64,000 bases of DNA, from NCBI GenBank assembly GCA_930367205.1, contig OV884009.1, positions 90,975,189 through 91,039,188 of the forward strand. The letters are read 5' to 3'. Shown in pieces: positions 20,294 through 31,515 of this stretch. The DNA comes from Acanthosoma haemorrhoidale (taxonomy: Eukaryota > Arthropoda > Insecta > Hemiptera > Acanthosomatidae). The notes below the pieces were generated by a model that did no database searches, was not told the origin of the DNA, and was given only the letters and a program-made list of their open reading frames with translations. A program made the translations under genes and the position numbers. How positions within the stretch are numbered: position 1 is the stretch's first letter; every line of letters begins with the position of its first letter.

Positions 20294-23200
20294 CTATTAA
20301 CTAACGTACTTCTTAGAAATATTGTTAAGAAATCCACCCCTAATCGCGATGTGCGATTATTTCTGAAAGGATTTTTCGTTTTTGATTGTAAAATAGGTTT
20401 TTATTTTAAATTTAAAAAAAAAACCATTTTACATGTCGGAAATATTTTATATAGGTACATCTGAACGTGATTGTTAGTTTTGTATTTAACAAAAAGTACT
20501 TGAGATGGTTATTCTCCTATAAAATGGTCCTATAAAAAGACCCTCACTTGAAATATTAATTAAAAAGTTGTGAAAATAAATTACTTTACATCAGAAATTT
20601 AATTTTGAACAGTTTTATTTTTTCATTTGGTTAATTCTGTATAGCTACTTATAATATTAAATGGGGGTTCTTCAAAATATTTAATAGTAATTGTTTATAT
20701 TTGGACTTCAGATTTTGTCCACGCGCCTAACAATTTACCAAAGGCGCCCACGGAGGGTTAAGTAGTTCAATGGCGAAAATGGTGTAAAGGACAATCGCAC
20801 ATGAATTGATATCAGTAATAGATAGTGGATATTGTAACTGTTGCCATCGAGAACAGATAATTGGTGAACAGAACTACAGGGTGTTATTGATGGCATCAAA
20901 TTAACACAGTGAAGTACTTATTGCTTTTATCACAATACATAATCTAAGTTCACATCATCTTCAACCAAACCAGGACTTTTGTCGTCAAGTTTTAAATATT
21001 GACTCTTTAAAGTATTCTTGCTGTACCGTTAATTCATGTTGATTTGTCTTCCGCAGTTTAGCTTTCAGAGACCACACATGTGCATTTATGCGAGTTGTAA
21101 TAGACAACTAATCTTCTCTTAAGTGCGTAGAGTTTATCGTGTGGTGCCACCGCGGTGTAAAATTTACCTCTCCCAGTTAGGAACAAAAATTTATTCATAG
21201 AACAGTTTTCTATTGTTTATTGCAAGTTTAATTCATGATTACTGTTTTCGTATGGTAGGATTGAAAATATTAATAGAAAACAGCATTCGTGGAAATTCAC
21301 TTCGTGTTTCCAGTAGCGGAAGCTCTATCTTTAAATTAGTGTCAGAGTAGTGTTTTTATCAAATTTCACGAGAAAAAAATGTTTCCGTACAATTAATAAA
21401 TCTATAGCTATATAACTATTGCCTATAATATCAAGGGATAATAATTCTAGTTGGTACACTGTGTAATATTAGGCAGACAATGTTACATCACCACACTCAA
21501 CTGCAAGGAACACGTTGATTAAACCATTAAAGTACAAGCTGCGTCATGATTTTACTATTTCCACTAGCAGCGTTGGATTCCACCATACAATTTGACTATA
21601 GATGCAATAGTTCCTAAAAATTTAGTAACCGAAATCTAATAACATAGAATTTCAAATCAAGGTCTCCTGATTACCCTGAACTAACCTTACAGTTCTTCCA
21701 ATATTAAGTGAGTTTAGGCCGGTATTTGTAAAAAAAAAAATATAGATTACACATTGGAGGTGCTGAATAAAAATGCCTGGAAATTATACTGGCTAATATA
21801 AATTCTTTGCTAATTTAATTTATTATTTTTTTAAAGCATTGAAATAGTACTGCTGTTGTTTAAAAGCGGTACAAATCAAATTTATTTAGGTAAATCCATT
21901 TTGTAATCCTATAGGGTGTATGTTTATATTTCCTGTATTTTTTCTTGATATAAAATAATCTAAAAAGCTAAACGGGTGGCTTAATTTCGGGTTATTTGTC
22001 TTGAGTCCAAGTAAAAGTTAAATGTAAAATTTATTTTTTATTAACAAAATTTGTATTTATTTTTTTATATATGTATGTTTCAATGATTAAAATGGTGTAT
22101 GAGCCTACCATGGTGTATACCACCAATACATTGTTCATGATTGTATTAATCTGCAGTTTACCAACGAAATTTTCCTTGCTGAAAAAACTTACAAAAACCA
22201 AATAAATAACAAAATATTACTTATAAATATAAGGTGAATGATACATGAAAGAATAATATACAAAACTAAGTCAGATTATCTAATGTTTAGGTTGCTTTGT
22301 TGACTATTGTAATAAAATATGTTTGTTCTCATTTTAATGTAAATTTTATTAATTCGCTATTGCTCTAATTACCGAATTTGTTAGGTTGGGGCAATTTTCA
22401 GTTTGAGTAGGGCACAATTGTTCTATGGGTATATTTAATTCGTCATCAGTATTTGGTGAGTCAGTGTATAAAAGGCAATTATTTACGATTCTGAGACATT
22501 TATTTTGAATGATTTGGATTTGATTTTGATTTTGTTTAATTATGATGTTCCATGTACCTTAATATTGGACAAATTAAGGATTCGCACAATCCATTTTTTA
22601 TACAAGTATGGAATGTTAAAACATGGGTACATTTTGTAGATTATTACTTGGCGTTTTCAGGTTTTAATTTGTCATGCTGGGTAAAAGTTAATTTATTGTA
22701 TGGTATTGAAGATGAAGCAGTTACGGATAGAGTAGTTATTTCAAACATACGAAATACCTTTGTAACATCACATAACTGGCTAGGAAAAAAAAAACAGGCA
22801 AGACGAGTACATCCGAACTCAAACTTTCAATTTGGAAATTTCAGTACCGATTTTGGCCGAAAGTGAACATTGGGCCGACCACCACTTGATTGATTCAGGT
22901 CATAGATCACACCCCTTGTTTTGATAAGGACGGCCACAGTGAGGGTGCAAATTGTTACTGCGATAATATTTGCACGGTCAATACTGGGTGTTATTGGAGA
23001 AGTTCTTACCTTAGCCATCACACAGTCTCCTTAATTAACCGTCTGCTCGGATCATTCAGTATTGTAGAACATTCCAGTTTTTAGTGAGCTACCAGAAGCC
23101 TCGTTATTGCATTTCCCTTCTTCTCTTGCAAGTATGAGGGAGTAATTATTAGATAAGTATTATTCTATTCTTTGACCAGTGTCAATTATTAGTGGTGGTT

Positions 23201-24376
23201 ATCTATGCCATTGGAGGAGTTTATTTTCTGTTGCTGTTAATGATTAAAAACAATATATTTTAGCGTGAACCCACGAAAAGTCAAACCACTAACTTAAAAC
23301 TACAGATTTTCGGATTTTCATGCTTTTTTTGAAGACAAAAAGGAGATATTTCGTCTGGTGAAACCCATTAAGCCATATCTTTATCGATTTTTCAAAGTTA
23401 TGTATTAACAATAAGTATTAAGACAATTAATACCATAATGCCGTACCTATCCTGAGGATAAAAATAGAATAAAACCGATACAACTTTATTTTCAATTCAA
23501 CTAGACTGTTATTGCAGCGTGACAATAATGTGAGAAAATTATCCTTCCTCTTGGATGTCAGAATGTCCGGCTCGCCCATGACGACAAAAAGAAAACAGAA
23601 TTGTTAAGAGACACAAAAATGAAACTAGCACTCAGGCAATTTACGTTACGATCAGAACAAAATTAAACAGGTAATAAAATTAAAAAGGTCTGAAACATAA
23701 AAAAAAATGAAAATTAAATTCAACTAGGCTAAGCGTTGTTTACAAACTCAAAAGGTGCCACTGAAAATAAACAAGTAGATACAAGGAGAATTATTCCTGT
23801 TGATAAGAACGTTGAAGATATGAATTAATAGAAACATTTATTATTCGTAAGTGAACTCAATCCATTAGTAAGTAGTAATCTTGGATATTCTCATCTGAAC
23901 AATTTAATATTACGGAAGAAAAAAAGAAAATAACATCTCTGACATGTTTAATTTCATTAAATCCCTTCTACAAGTTTCTGTAGATATAAAATTCTTACTA
24001 CTATGTAAATATAAAAATGTAAATTAAAATATCTATGTTTACATTCCAATAAATGGTGCAAAGAACATTAACTTTAGTTACAAATTGATCTATTGTATTC
24101 GTTAACACTTTTCTGTCTTATAAATAATTTAGATTGAATGAAAAATTTAAGAGAAGATAATTATTATAATTTGAACGTTTCAACAGACGTTACTTGTTAA
24201 TGTGATCGGTACAAGGTCGAATATTAAGCTTGAATGTTAATTCCGTTAACTACGGCATTTCTTTACTTTAAGTTTTACCACAGGAATAATTTTCTCTCGA
24301 TCTCTTTCCTATAAAATAACATTCAACTTTTACGTAATATGTATTAATTTTTTGAGTTTCCTATTAATTTACAAAC
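20294..24376. other. Spacer, nothing recognised
   Basis: AT-rich. The end CCCACGGAGGGTTAA at about 20,747-20,760 matches, inverted, the repeat end at 2,586. A 104-codon open frame at 22,552-22,866 has no recognisable domain and typical spacer composition. Confidence 0.45.
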
Positions 24377-24381
24377 TATCA

Positions 24382-25249
24382 TATCGGGAAATGTCCCCAA
24401 GCGGGAAGAACGCCCGCCGCGGGCTAGGGTCACTACAACCCGGCCGCTGTCCGGCGAGCGTCAAGAAAAAGATAATATGGAGGGGCCTGCAGTCTTTGAC
24501 CTTTGCTGACGGCCTAGTCGGCGGGCAGCTTATTCGTAATTATCTGACTCCATAAGATCTTACAAGGTGTGCCCCGACAGTGCACTATGTCCAGGGGAAG
24601 ATGAAAAGGGTAGGTATTGTAGGTGGTGTATGTGGTCTGATGACAACGAATTTACAATCGGTATCAGAACTCCGGTATCTAAGGGTAGGAGAAAACCGTC
24701 CAAATCCCAAAGGCGAGTGTGAACCATAGAGAGGCAGACTGAATCGACGGGGGAGACTCTACTAGGTAAAGTTTGTAGGGCCCCGGTGACCGTCGTCCAC
24801 GAGGAAAAGGTCTCTTCGAAGAAGGTGCTAGTTTTAGCAAGATGAAGGTGGAAAATCCCACAAGGAAGGTGTGGGGCCTGACAACGCCGGACTAAAACAT
24901 AGCGAGGCTAGGAGAGAGAGATGCGGAGGTAGTTGAATATGAAAGCCATGGTTCGAGTAGAGCAGTAAGCGCCAGTGCAGAGAGAGAGAGAGAGAGAGCA
25001 GTGTTCTGCAGGTGCCGGGAGCCAAGAGTCTCGCAAGCCCAATATCTGGCCCCTTATATAGGCAGGTCAGTGGCGGTGGTTGCCCCGACGCGATCCCTAG
25101 TGGCTTCAGCGTTTTTGTACACTAGTTTCCCCCTCTCTTACTGACGCTTTAAGGTTTTTATTATTAAAATATGGAACCATAAGTGGATATTTTCGTGGCC
25201 GAGAAGAGGGGAACTTCTAATTATTCGTTGTGAAGAAGTTGACACAACA
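24382..25249 (-). mobile_element. Solo LTR (family L, copy 1)
   Basis: 868 bp, GC-rich, homologous over most of its length to the inverted solo LTR at 46,433-47,145. In its own orientation it runs from TGTTGTGTCAAC to CCCGATA (a mutated CCCGACA). It has a TATA box CCTATATAAGGG (complement at about 25,053-25,062) and a (GA)n microsatellite at about 24,978-25,000. The flanks share ATCA (24,378-24,381 and 25,250-25,253), probably a 5-bp ATCAT duplication blurred by one lost base. No internal region on either side, so an LTR-LTR recombination product. Confidence 0.75.
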
Positions 25250-25254
25250 ATCAT

Positions 25255-26289
25255 TAACGGATGATTTCGTTATTAATTCCAAAGTAAAGAAAACTATTAA
25301 TAATTAATCTTTAAGACATGACTTATCTTGGAGTTTTCCTTTTGTCCATGTCCATGTTGGAGGCGATACATTTATGACAAAGTAAACAAGATTTAGATTC
25401 AGAAGTTCTTAGAATGCTTACCGTCAACATAACACCATCACAAAGGCATGCTTGATTATTTTTTTGCCAGTAAAAAATTGAAGAAAATCCCATTTAAAAC
25501 CAAATGAAAATTCTGTACGAGAGTGCTTACGTAACTATTTCTTGCATAAGTGTTGTGGCAAATGGTCCCAAATTTTCCACAAAGAGCGCAGGACTGGACA
25601 GACAAACTCACAAGTGAAAAAAAGGTTCTTACAACAAGTTCCGGTATCCTTCCCATGTTAAATTGGATTGTCTATAACATGGCATATACGGACACACACA
25701 GAGATGTTTAAAGAAAAAAAACTTTGATTAGAATTTTCTAAAAATCATGTTTCACTTGTAACCCCACGTTATAATCAATCACATTGAACAATAACTTAAT
25801 TTTGTTGGAAAAGTTAGCTGAATTTAATTCAACCTTCAAAGACAGTTGGCCCCCATTGAAGTAAATTTGGTTCGCTACAAAACAGAAATGAGGTGCAAAT
25901 AGAAAATCTGAAAGATTTTAGGAATGAATAGTTATTTTTAACCCGTCGGGTGAAAAGCTCATGCCAAATTCAAGCTACTCGATTGGAGTGTATTAGGTAA
26001 TATCGAAATTCAGTGATAGAAAACCAATTGAAAGCCCAAGGAGTATTCTAGTATTCTATTTTACGTTGGTAGAAGGCTCTCATATATGTTTTGATGATAT
26101 TTTTAGAATCAACCTGAATTTATTAAACGAAGGTAGGTTAGCTTAAGGGGGTAAGCTTCCTGATGAAATCGCCCGTATAAGAATATTCAATGCTTGCACA
26201 GGTATCTTCGGACTCACATTTAGACATGTTGGGAATTCATGAGATAAACGTTTTTCGCACTATTTAAATCCCACCCCACTTAACTTAAA
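25255..26289. other. Spacer, nothing recognised
   Basis: AT-rich, no gene, RNA or repeat recognised. Confidence 0.5.
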
Positions 26290-26580
26290 TTTAATTTGAC
26301 CTTAGACCACATCTAAGAAACATGTGTGCTCTCTCAGTACAAGTTAGATTTTATTTTAGACTGGTTTTCTGACATCAGAAGCGTCTTATCTTCCTTTGAT
26401 ATTCAATTCCATGCTCCCTGAAAATCCTTTCATCCAATGATTACGCACAAGAAGGAGATTACACCCCCATCAGATGATAAGGTAAGCGAATTAATTTTAC
26501 ATTTTTCTAAATTTTCTTTCGACGCATCAGTTGATTTTATGCTGCGAAATTACTCCTCAAACTAGTGCACATATATAGAA
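26290..26580 (+). repeat. Old dispersed repeat R1, copy 2
   Basis: Shares GTGCTCTCTCAGTACAAGT, GGTTTTCTGACATCAGAAGC, AATCCTTTCATCCAATGATTAC and TTATGCTGCGAAATTAC-type blocks with the copy at 15.3 kb in the same order. Confidence 0.6.
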
Positions 26581-26869
26581 GATTTTTATTTCATATACAT
26601 TACTATAATTAGTTGTTCATCTGTTACCAGAAGGTTGATTAGTAGTAGGCCATTGCTGTTTTTTTAGGCCTCAGTCACGTATATTTTAATGGCTTTTCAG
26701 AATCAGAACTAAATATATCTATGAGCATTAGTTCGATTTAAGGGAGTGAGCGTTTTGGGTGGAGTCGTTCTCACCGAGGGTTGAACGACCTTTTTTTAAG
26801 TAGGGCTAGACCTTTTTTTGCTTTTGCCTGCTGACAGAACTTGGTATTTCCTTTAGCATTCCAGAAAAG

Positions 26870-27008
26870 GAACCAGAATTGACTCAGATCCCCATTATTC
26901 AACATCTCACGGTTACCAGTTAGACAGAGTTTATGTTAAAAGTGGCTTCAGACTCTTCATCTTACTAAATATCCTTTCTCCATGATTGCCATAGGTAGGA
27001 TATTACAC
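26870..27008 (+). repeat. Old dispersed repeat R1, copy 3, left part
   Basis: Contains CTTACTAAATATCCTTTCTC and GATTGCCATAGGTAGGA, matching the middle of copy 1. It is cut at 27,008 by element 2 and resumes at 31,516. Confidence 0.55.
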
Positions 27009-27212
27009 TGTTGCTGTCTTTATACTTTGCACAAGGTTTTAGCCAAAATAAAAAGAAAACACTTCACACTGTGAAACTCTTTATTCTCCATTAAGTTTTT
27101 TCTCACTATAACCTCCTCACTCACTTATCTCAATCGATATATTTAATCATTGATAAATCGATATTTTTACTAACAGTTATTAATTTTATTGCTATTCTAT
27201 TGTTACCCTACA
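27009..27212 (-). repeat. Element 2 3' LTR
   Basis: 204 bp; the plus-strand copy starts TGTTGCTGTC and ends TTACCCTACA. No difference from the other LTR seen by eye. The adjacent polypurine tract reads GGGAGAGGAG on the minus strand (within 27,213-27,227). Confidence 0.95.
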
Positions 27213-27227
27213 TTACTCCTCTCCCAG
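27213..27227 (-). other. Element 2 polypurine tract
   Basis: Minus-strand GGGAGAGGAGTAA directly upstream of the 3' LTR, the expected plus-strand primer. Confidence 0.75.
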
Positions 27228-27298
27228 TAACATGAAGGATGTTACGATATTAATTACACAAAACTATATTAATCACTAGAGGCACATTTCACATTTGA

Positions 27299-30200
27299 TC
27301 ACTGTAGGTAACGCTGGGGAAACCTGACTCTTCTACCAGTTCTTGTTGTTACCTCATCTCTGGACGCTGAATCTGGAAGATCCTGACTAGTCATTAAAGG
27401 CTGTGGCTTCATAGGCATTGTCAATAATCTTGGTTGTTGATCCATCCTACATGTTGGGTCATCAGGGTCCAAAATGTAAGCAGGCTTCAACCGATCTAAT
27501 GAAATATTCACCTGTTTTCCTTTGATCTGAAGGGTGAAGTACTTTTCTTGCCTTGATATTATAAGGTATGGTCCTTCATAAGCTGGCTCAAAGGGTTTCT
27601 TTACTCTATCTACTCTTAAAAAAACATGGGTGCACACTTTGAGATCTTTGTGTATAAATACACTTCTTGAATTCTTCTTTTCTGACTTTATTGGTTTAAG
27701 AGCATTCATCTGATCTTGTAACCGAGAGAGAAAAGTGCCGTGTTCCATGCGAGATGTCTTCTCTTCAAAAAATTCACTTGGCAGTCGAAGAGGTTTTCCA
27801 TATACCATGTGAGCAACCGAATGATTGCCATCATCTCGGAGCGCCGCACGTAAGCCAAGCAAGACTGCAGGCAAGGTTTCTGTCCACTTCGGAGAATTGT
27901 GAGCTTTAATAGCAGCTTTTAGAGTCCTATGTAGGCGCTCGACTTTGCCATTACATTTTGGATGGTATGGCGAACTCCTCTGAAGCTTTATACCGCAAAC
28001 GCTAGCCAGGTTTCTAAATAACTCCGATTCAAATTGTCGGCCTTGGTCAGTAATAACTTTAACAGGTGCGCCAAATCTGCAAATCCAATATTTGTAGAAC
28101 GCTTGAGCCACCGACTCAGCTGTTATGGTCCGCAATGGTATGACTTCCATCCAAGATGTAAACCGATCAATCGCAGTGAGGCAGTATATCTTGTCGTCAG
28201 ATGGTGGAAGAGGGCCGATTATATCCAAATGTATTACACTGAATCGATCGTCTGGCTCTTCATATTTTCCTATTGGTGTTTTTGTATGACGTATTACCTT
28301 GTTTCTCTGGCAACCAATACAAGCCTGAGCCCATTCCTTAATATCTTTGTTAATACCGGGCCATATAAATTTTGCTGTTACTTGTCGGACTGTGGACTTA
28401 ATCCCTGGATGAGACAACGAGTGTACACTGTTGAAAACTTGTTGTCTATATTGTTTAGGAATATAGGGTCTAATTGTTGAAGTTGAAATGTCACACCAAA
28501 GAACTTGTCCATTCGGAAGGGGGTGTTGTTTCAAAATTAAGGAAGTATCAGATTCACGTAGCAATTTAAGGTCTTGATCATCTTTTTGACTAGCTGCAAT
28601 TTTTTCATAATCTATAACAGTCATGGCATCAAGTCGTGATAATGTATCAGCCACACTATTGTCGTTTCCACTGACGTGTCTGATCTTGGTTGAAAACTGA
28701 GATATATACTGTAGATGACGCTGCTGTCTCGGAGATGCTTTCTCATTTTTATGTTTAAACGCAAAAATTAAGGGTTTGTGATTGGTATAAATAGTAATGT
28801 CACTTCCTTCGATCATATGTCTAAAATGTTTTATAGATAGATAAATACTCAATAGCTCTCTATCATAAGTGCTATAATTTCTCTGAGCTGGGTTGAGCTT
28901 TTTTGAAAAAAAAGCTATAGGCTTCCAGCCTTGATTTTCGAACTGTTGCAGTACAGAGCCAATTGCAAAATCCGAAGCACCCGTAAATAATGCAATAGGA
29001 AGATTTGCATTAGGTATGGCAAGCAAAGCTGCGTCTGCTAGGTCTTCCTTACACTGTTCAAACTGTTTAACGGCTTCTTCTGACCAATCTATTTTTGTGC
29101 GATCGTTCTTCTTTGCTCCTTTTAAATATTCGTTCAGCATAGCTTGAGTCTTACTGGCATCTTTCAGGTATGGCCTATAAAAATTTACCATTCCAAGAAA
29201 TGCACGGAGTTTATGTACAGTCTCTGGAAGTTTTATGTCCATGATCGACTTAACTTTTTCTGGGTCAGGTTTTGTACCTTGTGCTGTAATCTGATAGCCT
29301 AAGAATGTGATCTCAGCAACACCGAAGATAGACTTAGACATGTTTACACGCAAGCCGAACCTGTGCAGCCTCTCTAGTACCGCCTTAAGGTGATCTCTAT
29401 GCTCTTCTTCAGATTGTGAAGCTATCAACACATCGTCTAAAAAAGAAAAACAGAAAGGTAAATCTTGAAGCACCTGATTGATAAATCTTTGAAATGTAGA
29501 AGGAGCGTTACGTAGCCCAAATGGCATGAAATTAAACTGGAACAAGCCAAATGGCGTTATTATTGACGTTTTTTCTTTATCTTCATCTGCTATTGGTATA
29601 TGGTAATAAGCTTGAATCAAGTCGATTTTTGTAAAAATTCGCTTACCTTCGAGAACAGAACTCACATCGTCTATTCTAGGGATAGGGTAGCGATCAGGAA
29701 CTGTGATGGCGTTTAATCGCCTATAATCTCCACATATGCGCCAGGTTCCATTTTTCTTGGCTACTAAATGCAACGGACTGGCCCATTGTGACTTAGATGG
29801 TGATATAATACCTTCGTTAATCAGTATCTGAAATTCTTGTTTTGCGATCCTCATCGCTTCTGGTCCTAGTCTCCTAGATTTTGAGAACACTGGAGTGCTT
29901 TCCCTTGTATTTATATAATGTCTGACTTCATGTTTCACAGGTGGTGGAAAATATGCCGGTTTTGTAATTTCCGGATACATGGACAATAGTCGGAAAAATT
30001 TATTATTGCTCTGCAAAGTGCTGACAGTATCTGCAACTGAAACTGCTGCAATTTCTCCATTTACGGACATCTTTGTATTAATATCTATTAGTTTTTTATA
30101 TTTCAGATCAATTAATAAGCCAAATTTATGGAGAAAGTCCGCGCCAAGTATACCTTTTGTTGTTTGAGCTATAACAAATGGCCATTGAAATTGTCGTTTA

Positions 30201-30445
30201 AGCCCAAGGTCAATATCGAGGAGTTGTGAACCGTATGTGAAAATTTCTGTCCCGTTGGCTGCAAATAATTTAAAATCAGAACCCTTTTCTTTCCTGTTGT
30301 TTTTGGCGGGAATGACTGACACATCAGCTCCACTATCCACCAAAAAGGTCTGTTTGCTGTTTCGATCCGTGATGAACAGTCTGTATGTGCGGCCTAAAGG
30401 AATTTCAGCAACAGTTGTGGTCGCTACATCTGCTGCTGCTTGTAG
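27299..30445 (-). CDS. pol: Element 2 Pol (protease, RT, RNase H, integrase), -1 frame
   Basis: About 1,048 residues if read from the first codon after the frameshift site. It has no good ATG near its beginning and overlaps the end of gag in the -1 frame, so it should be made only as Gag-Pol. Domains: aspartic protease with VDSGAD (about 36-41); RT with MPFGLRNAP and catalytic FLDD (about 335-338) in place of YxDD; RNase H; integrase with H-H-C-C finger, Asp in HLDIIG, Asp in ITDQGRQF and Glu in KVERLHR; C-terminus ending after RVRFPQRYLQ. In RNase H the usual TDAS reads TGAS (Gly codon 28,979-28,981) and TDHKPL reads TNHKPL (Asn codon 28,781-28,783). Both are expected metal-binding aspartates, so RNase H may be inactive. 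Confidence 0.94.
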   Translation of the reverse strand, partial: LQAAADVATTTVAEIPLGRTYRLFITDRNSKQTFLVDSGADVSVIPAKNNRKEKGSDFKLFAANGTEIFTYGSQLLDIDLGLKRQFQWPFVIAQTTKGILGADFLHKFGLLIDLKYKKLIDINTKMSVNGEIAAVSVADTVSTLQSNNKFFRLLSMYPEITKPAYFPPPVKHEVRHYINTRESTPVFSKSRRLGPEAMRIAKQEFQILINEGIISPSKSQWASPLHLVAKKNGTWRICGDYRRLNAITVPDRYPIPRIDDVSSVLEGKRIFTKIDLIQAYYHIPIADEDKEKTSIITPFGLFQFNFMPFGLRNAPSTFQRFINQVLQDLPFCFSFLDDVLIASQSEEEHRDHLKAVLERLHRFGLRVNMSKSIFGVAEITFLGYQITAQGTKPDPEKVKSIMDIKLPETVHKLRAFLGMVNFYRPYLKDASKTQAMLNEYLKGAKKNDRTKIDWSEEAVKQFEQCKEDLADAALLAIPNANLPIALFTGASDFAIGSVLQQFENQGWKPIAFFSKKLNPAQRNYSTYDRELLSIYLSIKHFRHMIEGSDITIYTNHKPLIFAFKHKNEKASPRQQRHLQYISQFSTKIRHVSGNDNSVADTLSRLDAMTVIDYEKIAASQKDDQDLKLLRESDTSLILKQHPLPNGQVLWCDISTSTIRPYIPKQYRQQVFNSVHSLSHPGIKSTVRQVTAKFIWPGINKDIKEWAQACIGCQRNKVIRHTKTPIGKYEEPDDRFSVIHLDIIGPLPPSDDKIYCLTAIDRFTSWMEVIPLRTITAESVAQAFYKYWICRFGAPVKVITDQGRQFESELFRNLASVCGIKLQRSSPYHPKCNGKVERLHRTLKAAIKAHNSPKWTETLPAVLLGLRAALRDDGNHSVAHMVYGKPLRLPSEFFEEKTSRMEHGTFLSRLQDQMNALKPIKSEKKNSRSVFIHKDLKVCTHVFLRVDRVKKPFEPAYEGPYLIISRQEKYFTLQIKGKQVNISLDRLKPAYILDPDDPTCRMDQQPRLLTMPMKPQPLMTSQDLPDSASRDEVTTRTGRRVRFPQRYLQ

Positions 30446-30451
30446 TTTCCC
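30406..30451 (-). promoter_or_regulatory. -1 ribosomal frameshift signal (GGGAAAC + stem-loop)
   Basis: The gag frame reads CAG GGA AAC TAC, so the heptamer G GGA AAC (plus coordinates 30,445-30,451) fits X XXY YYZ. After a 6-nt spacer (TACAAG) a 9-bp stem forms between CAGCAGCAG (30,430-30,438) and CTGTTGCTG (30,406-30,414), with one G-U pair and a 15-nt loop holding the gag stop codon. Slipping -1 enters the pol frame exactly. GGGAAAC is an established retroviral slippery site. Function is inferred. Confidence 0.85.
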
Positions 30452-31293
30452 TGCTTTTCAGATTTTCCGTGGTCTGTTTCCCACTGGCATGGAGTTTTAC
30501 ATTTATCTGATTGACATTTTGGTCCAAATCTAAAATGAAAATAGCAATATTTTCCACCATCTCTATACCTACCTCGGCTTTGACTCCTCCTTCGATTTCG
30601 GTGAGGTGCTGTACTGGTATCTCGAGACCTACCGAGACGTTTGATCTCTTGATCCATAGCCTCTAACTTAGCAATCAATTGAGGAAACGAAAAAGGGTCT
30701 GGAGCGTTGGGTTTTGATTCACGAACCTCTTCCATCATATTCTGTGGTCGGATCTCCCAAATTCGGTCTCCAATATCCGCCAGTTTATCTAAATCTCCGT
30801 CAGTAATAGTTAAAATGCTTCTGATTTGACTCGGAAGCTTATCAAGCCAGAGAGTTTTAATCAATTTATCAGAAACTTCCGACGTAGCTAGCCCTTTCAT
30901 TTTTCTAAGAAGCTGACTTGGTTTCATGTCACCAATGTCCAAGCCACTGATTAATTTGCGGATCTGACGATCTTCACTTTCTCTATAAATATTGAGTAAT
31001 CTTTCTTTGGCTTTTGTATACTTGTCTTTTTCCTCCGATTTTACTAAGTCCCAAATATTTTCAACTGTTTTTAAATCCAACTGAGCTATCAAGTAATTAA
31101 ATTTTGTCTCTTCCCGGGTTACATTTGAAAGCTCAAACTGGGCCTCGGCTTGGCAAAACCATATTTCGGGCCTTTCCACCCAGAACGGGGGAAATTTTAT
31201 AGCTACCCTGTCTACATGTAAATTGGGTTTGTTCACTATGTTCTTACCTTTGCCGTCATCATCACCATTTTCGCTTCTGTTCTGCGACATCAT
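30424..31293 (-). CDS. gag: Element 2 Gag
   Basis: 289 residues from the ATG at 31,291-31,293, which overlaps the primer site by two bases; a second ATG follows at once. An in-frame ATG at 31,335 lies inside the LTR and would add 14 residues if the transcript starts upstream of it. The N-terminal half has the PPFWVERPEIWFCQAEAQF block, typical of CsRn1-type Gag capsids. Near the C-terminus is CYFHFRFGPKCQSDKCKTPC, an atypical C-x2-H...C...C pattern, which matches the CHCC motif reported for the CsRn1 clade rather than a normal CCHC knuckle. It ends at TAG inside the frameshift stem-loop. Confidence 0.93.
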   Translation of the reverse strand: MMSQNRSENGDDDGKGKNIVNKPNLHVDRVAIKFPPFWVERPEIWFCQAEAQFELSNVTREETKFNYLIAQLDLKTVENIWDLVKSEEKDKYTKAKERLLNIYRESEDRQIRKLISGLDIGDMKPSQLLRKMKGLATSEVSDKLIKTLWLDKLPSQIRSILTITDGDLDKLADIGDRIWEIRPQNMMEEVRESKPNAPDPFSFPQLIAKLEAMDQEIKRLGRSRDTSTAPHRNRRRSQSRGRYRDGGKYCYFHFRFGPKCQSDKCKTPCQWETDHGKSEKQGNYKQQQM

Positions 31294-31309
31294 CACGTCG
31301 GGGTCACCA
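31292..31309 (-). other. Element 2 primer binding site (tRNA-Trp)
   Basis: Minus-strand TGGTGACCCCGACGTGAT is the exact complement of the 3' 18 nt of animal tRNA-Trp (ATCACGTCGGGGTCACCA). It starts two bases from the 5' LTR. tRNA-Trp priming is characteristic of the CsRn1 clade. Confidence 0.9.
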
Positions 31310-31311
31310 AT

Positions 31312-31515
31312 TGTTGCTGTCTTTATACTTTGCACAAGGTTTTAGCCAAAATAAAAAGAAAACACTTCACACTGTGAAACTCTTTATTCTCCATTAAGTT
31401 TTTTCTCACTATAACCTCCTCACTCACTTATCTCAATCGATATATTTAATCATTGATAAATCGATATTTTTACTAACAGTTATTAATTTTATTGCTATTC
31501 TATTGTTACCCTACA
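31312..31515 (-). repeat. Element 2 5' LTR
   Basis: 204 bp, no differences from 27,009-27,212 found on inspection. It is followed by the ACAC duplication. Confidence 0.95.

Noticed and set aside
22552..22866. 104-codon open frame as a gene or transposase
   Set aside because: No recognisable motif, AT-rich spacer composition and no supporting splice or repeat structure.
28034..28480. 148-codon plus-strand open frame
   Set aside because: It lies antisense to the integrase region of element 2 Pol and has no domain of its own.
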